From assembly GCA_023395575.1 (NCBI GenBank), contig JAEWZA010000050.1, positions 1 through 10,936 of the forward strand: 10,936 nucleotides of DNA. The letters are read 5' to 3'. Below, piece after piece: positions 8,017-10,936 of the stretch (positions are counted from its first letter, which is position 1; the number at the start of each line of letters is the position of its first letter). The translations under genes and the position numbers were made by a program. This DNA comes from Bacillota bacterium. GTDB lineage: Bacteria; Bacillota; Clostridia; Acetivibrionales; DSM-1351. The notes beneath the pieces were generated by a model. That model ran no database searches and had not been told where the DNA came from. It saw only the letters and a program-made list of their open reading frames with translations.

Positions 8017-8063
8017 AATTATTTAAATAATTAATAAAATAATTGTACAATTGTTACTATAAT
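8017..8063 (+). promoter_or_regulatory. Palindromes and -10 box ahead of the GH5 cellulase gene
   Basis: The 102-bp gap holds a 16-bp all-A/T palindrome at 8017-8032 and a 12-bp perfect palindrome AATTGTACAATT at 8041-8052. A consensus TATAAT follows at 8058-8063. No good -35 lies 17 bp upstream of it (TAAAAT at 8035-8040). This is what an activator-dependent or repressed promoter can look like, with the second palindrome as the operator, but that is inference. The first palindrome carries little information because it is only A and T. No terminator is seen after the GH63 gene. Confidence 0.4.
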
Positions 8064-8105
8064 GTTAGAATAAGGTTGAAATAATAATTTTTTTGGAGGT
8101 GCAAA

Positions 8106-10793
8106 ATGAAAAATAAAATTTCAGCACGTATTCTCTCGTTAATAGTAGCATTTTCACTATTGGCAACTATTTTTCCTGCTCAGGTTGGTGCAGTAGGTCA
8201 AATGGAAGCAGTGTATTCCCACTTGGTTTTTGACACTGCCACTAAACATGCACAGGCTGGTGGAGCATTGCAGATTCTAACTAAAGGGGATGTAAAAACT
8301 CTTTGTGATCAGAATGGAGATCCTATCCAATTAAGAGGTATGAGTACCCATGGATTGCAATGGTATCCTGAAATTCTTAATGACAATGCTTTTTCAGCAC
8401 TTTCTAATGATTGGGGTTCAAATGTAATTCGTCTGGCTATGTATGTAGCTGAGCAAGGATATGCTAGTAACCCTGAAGTAATTAAGCAAAGAGTATATGA
8501 TGGAATTAATCTTGCAATAGCAAATGATATGTATGTTATTGTAGATTGGCATGTACTTACTCCTGGAGATCCTAATGCAGAAATATATTCCGGAGCTATG
8601 GATTTCTTTGAGGAAATTTCAGATGCATACCCAAATAATCCACATATCATTTATGAGTTGGCTAATGAACCTAATTCAGGTAGTCCTGGTGTAACAAATG
8701 ATGCAAATGGATGGGCTGTTGTTAAGTCCTATGCAGAGCCTATTATAAAAATGCTTCGTGATAAAGGTAACAAAAATATTATAATTGTTGGAAGCCCTTG
8801 TTGGAGTCAGAGACCTGATTTGGCAGCAAATAACCCAATTATAGATTCTGAAGACAATATAATGTACTCTGCACATTTTTATACTGGAACTCATAAAGTA
8901 TCTAACGACAGTATTGACAGAGGCAATGTTATGAGTAATGTGAGGTATGCGTTAGAAAATGGCGTTGCAGTATTTGCTACTGAATGGGGAACAAGCCAGG
9001 CAAGTGGTGATGGTGGACCATACCTTAATGAAGCAGATGAGTGGCTGGAATTTTTAAATGCGAATAACATAAGCTGGTGTAACTGGTCCTTGACAAATAA
9101 AAATGAGGTATCAGGTACATTTACTCCTTATCAAACAGGTAAAACAGTCGCTACAGACCTAAATCCAGGGGATGATAAGGTCTGGGATGCAAAGGAATTA
9201 AGTATTTCTGGGGAATATGTACGCAGCCGAATAAAGGGAATACCTTATGAGCCTATTGACAGAACTCCAAAAGAGGAATTTACGACAACTATATGGGATT
9301 TCAATGATGGAACAACACAAGGCTTTGGAATAAATGGTGACAGTCCTGTTAAATCTCCAGCAATAAATATTAGCAATGAGAACAACGCTCTTAAAATTGA
9401 GGGGCTCAATAACAGCAGTGATATATCTGATGGTAACTATTGGGCAAATGTCAGACTTTCTGCAGATAACTCCTCTCAGAGACCTGATATTTTTGGAACA
9501 AAAACTCTGAGTATGGATGTAATAGTTACAACACCTGCTGAAGTTTCAATTGCAGCTATTCCTCAAAGCAGCACAAATGGTTGGGCTAATCCAATACGTG
9601 CGGTACAAGTAACACCAACTGATTTTGCATTACAGCAGGACGGTACATATAAGGCAGTCTTATCAATATCAACAGATGATTCACCAAACTTAGAGGCTAT
9701 ATCAAAGGATACTGCAAATAGCATAATGACCAATATTATTTTATTTGTGGGTGCATCAAATACTGATGTGGTGTATTTAGACAATATATCTATTTCTGGG
9801 GATAGAGCTATTATTGAAGAACCTATAGTACATGCTGATTTAGGAACTGCTACGCTTCCATCAGACTTTGAAAATGACACTCGACAAGGTTGGAATTGGG
9901 ATGCTGGCTCAGGCGTAAAAGGTGCATTAACAATTGAACAAGCTAACCAATCAAAAGCTATATCTTGGGAAGTAGCTTATCCCGAAGAAAAGCCTTCAGA
10001 CGGATGGGCATCTGCTCCACGTATTATGCTTGGTGGTATAAATACAACTCGTGGAAACAATCAATATTTAACTTTAGATTTTTATTTAGCACCTCAAAAT
10101 GCAACAAAGGGAACTCTTTCAATAAATTTGGCATTTGCACCGCCAAGTCTTGGATTCTGGGCACAAGCGAAGGAAAACTTTAACATTGATTTGACAAAAC
10201 TAGATGCCACTAATAAAACTACAGAGGGACTTTATCATTACAAAGTTTTCTTTGACTTGAATAACATAAATGACAACAAGGTTATCGAAGCAGATACTTT
10301 TTTACGTGATATTACAATTGTTGTTGCCGATGTAGAGAGTGACTATGCTGGCAGAATGTATATGGATAATGTACAATTTGTTCAAAGTATTGTTCCGGAA
10401 ACAGAGTATACTGTAACCTGCAAAAAAGTTAAAGGTGGATGCATCACAGCTACTCCAGCATCTGCAAAAGAGGGAACTAAAATAGAACTTAAGGTTACAC
10501 CTGATAAAGGTATGCAGCTTAAAGCAGGTTCACTTAAGTATACAGACGGTAAAAATGTAACAGTTATTAATTCCAATAGCTTTATAATGCCGGCAGCTAA
10601 TGTAACTATAACTGCTGTATTTGAAAAGATTAAGGATAAAAAAGATAAGAAGGATAAGAAGGATAAGAAAGATAAAAAAGATAAAGAAGATAAGCCAAAA
10701 GACAAAAAGGATAAGCCAAAAGACGAAAAGTTAAAAGATAAAAATCCACCAAAACAAAACCAGAACCCAAAAGGACAAAGCAAAGGAAAATAG
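8106..10793 (+). CDS. Secreted GH5 endoglucanase with CBM17, CBM28 and charged C-terminal tail
   Basis: An 895-residue exported beta-1,4-glucanase that cleaves internal bonds in cellulose or beta-glucan with retention. Residues 1-29 are a Sec signal peptide (MKNKISAR basic start, hydrophobic core, likely cleavage after VGA-29). The GH5 domain, about 53-350, resembles subfamily 2: LRGMSTHGLQW (H82), VDWHV (H149), ELANEP with acid/base E188, SAHFYTGTH (H257), and ATEWGTS with nucleophile E293. CBM17 spans about 394-569 (WDFNDGTTQGFG to VYLDNISI). CBM28 spans about 577-759 (LPSDFENDTRQGW to MYMDNVQF). Both bind amorphous cellulose or single glucan chains. Residues 764-841 form a divergent InlB B-repeat-like domain (SFIMPAANVTITAVFE) with C772 and C779. 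The rest is a Lys/Asp-rich tail. No dockerin, SLH or LPXTG motif is present. The start is set by GGAGGT at 8095-8100, 5 nt from the ATG. Catalytic residues are all present. Confidence 0.95.
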   Translation: MKNKISARILSLIVAFSLLATIFPAQVGAVGQMEAVYSHLVFDTATKHAQAGGALQILTKGDVKTLCDQNGDPIQLRGMSTHGLQWYPEILNDNAFSALSNDWGSNVIRLAMYVAEQGYASNPEVIKQRVYDGINLAIANDMYVIVDWHVLTPGDPNAEIYSGAMDFFEEISDAYPNNPHIIYELANEPNSGSPGVTNDANGWAVVKSYAEPIIKMLRDKGNKNIIIVGSPCWSQRPDLAANNPIIDSEDNIMYSAHFYTGTHKVSNDSIDRGNVMSNVRYALENGVAVFATEWGTSQASGDGGPYLNEADEWLEFLNANNISWCNWSLTNKNEVSGTFTPYQTGKTVATDLNPGDDKVWDAKELSISGEYVRSRIKGIPYEPIDRTPKEEFTTTIWDFNDGTTQGFGINGDSPVKSPAINISNENNALKIEGLNNSSDISDGNYWANVRLSADNSSQRPDIFGTKTLSMDVIVTTPAEVSIAAIPQSSTNGWANPIRAVQVTPTDFALQQDGTYKAVLSISTDDSPNLEAISKDTANSIMTNIILFVGASNTDVVYLDNISISGDRAIIEEPIVHADLGTATLPSDFENDTRQGWNWDAGSGVKGALTIEQANQSKAISWEVAYPEEKPSDGWASAPRIMLGGINTTRGNNQYLTLDFYLAPQNATKGTLSINLAFAPPSLGFWAQAKENFNIDLTKLDATNKTTEGLYHYKVFFDLNNINDNKVIEADTFLRDITIVVADVESDYAGRMYMDNVQFVQSIVPETEYTVTCKKVKGGCITATPASAKEGTKIELKVTPDKGMQLKAGSLKYTDGKNVTVINSNSFIMPAANVTITAVFEKIKDKKDKKDKKDKKDKKDKEDKPKDKKDKPKDEKLKDKNPPKQNQNPKGQSKGK
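10635..10730 (+). repeat. Coding microsatellite: six 9-bp (DKK) units and two 21-bp units
   Basis: Six consecutive variants of gataagaag (10635-10688) encode DKK repeats, the last being DKE. Two 21-bp units follow (10689-10709 and 10710-10730), encoding DKPKDKK and DKPKDEK. All units are multiples of 3, so gain or loss of units changes tail length without a frameshift. Confidence 0.9.
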
Positions 10794-10824
10794 CTGTAAA
10801 AGCAATAATAAAATAAATTTACTA

Positions 10825-10857
10825 AAATAGGTGGTAGCTGCTAGCTGCCACTTATTT
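10825..10857. terminator. Terminator hairpin after the GH5 gene, possibly bidirectional
   Basis: Bases 10825-10838 pair with 10844-10857: 14 pairs, two of them G-U, around a GC-rich core GGTGGTAGC/GCTGCCAC with a 5-nt loop. The + strand arm ends in TTATTT and continues TATATT. The opposite strand reads CTATTTTAG, so the hairpin could work in both directions. Confidence 0.7.
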
Positions 10858-10936
10858 ATATTAATAACTCAAACTTCGCAGTTGAATATACTTATTAAAG
10901 ACTAATAATATCAGGTGTGGTAGCATTATCAATATC
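10858..10936. other. Right-edge sequence with no supported gene
   Basis: It is AT-rich with no ribosome site or start. On the - strand a frame open from the edge reads DIDNATTPDIISL and stops at 10895-10897. This could be the end of a convergent gene, but 13 codons are too few to support one. Confidence 0.3.

Noticed and set aside
8017..8032. 16-bp perfect palindrome as a terminator for the GH63 gene
   Set aside because: It is entirely A and T, so the stem would be weak, and no U-run follows. Such palindromes are common by chance in AT-rich spacers.
10382..10783. 133-residue - strand frame rich in Ser/Phe/Leu
   Set aside because: It is the complement of the DKK repeats and preceding domain. 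The repetitive SFLSFL pattern is a by-product of the lysine-rich coding repeat.
10895..10936. Possible C-terminus of a convergent - strand gene (DIDNATTPDIISL then stop)
   Set aside because: Only 13 codons are visible, and another - strand frame is open for 24 codons in the same place. The possibly bidirectional terminator before it makes a convergent gene conceivable but not supported.

Overview
The window is AT-rich DNA with strong AGGAGG-type ribosome sites and short intergenic hairpins. All of its genes lie on the + strand. Gene content points to an anaerobic, plant-fibre-degrading Clostridia (Ruminiclostridium / Clostridium cellulolyticum-like). The main reasons are a secreted family 5 endoglucanase carrying a CBM17-CBM28 pair, an arrangement known from clostridial and bacillar cellulases, and a Gram-positive type topoisomerase III with zinc ribbons. 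The assignment rests on protein resemblance recalled from memory, not on a search.

Layout. (1) Bases 1-2268 hold the 3' part of a large gene that runs in from beyond the left edge. It encodes two diverged copies of one roughly 350-residue module that resembles the BtrH-like (butirosin biosynthesis protein H, papain-like) family. (2) Bases 2269-2645 are non-coding, with an exact 18-bp direct repeat, a perfect 13-bp hairpin and a likely topB promoter. (3) Bases 2646-4814 are topB, followed by a good intrinsic terminator. (4) Bases 4815-5198 are non-coding, with a promoter and a leader containing a degraded second copy of the hairpin element, in the opposite orientation. (5) Bases 5199-8003 encode a cytoplasmic family GH63 (MGH1-like) alpha-glycosidase. 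(6) Bases 8004-8105 carry two palindromes and a consensus -10 box. (7) Bases 8106-10793 encode an exported endoglucanase: signal peptide, GH5, CBM17, CBM28, an InlB-like repeat domain and a Lys/Asp-rich tail. A terminator hairpin follows, and the last ~80 bases show nothing clear.

How the genes relate. The two glycosidases are adjacent and co-directional but act in different compartments: the GH5 enzyme outside on cellulose or beta-glucan, the GH63 enzyme inside on an alpha-glucoside or alpha-mannoside. No terminator separates them, yet the GH5 gene seems to have its own promoter, so co-transcription is possible but not shown. topB is a housekeeping gene with its own promoter and terminator. 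The left-edge gene may belong to a specialised-metabolite locus outside the window. No complete undescribed multi-gene system is visible. The most unusual items are the tandem BtrH-like protein, the charged tail of the cellulase where related enzymes have an S-layer anchor, and the two-copy intergenic hairpin repeat.
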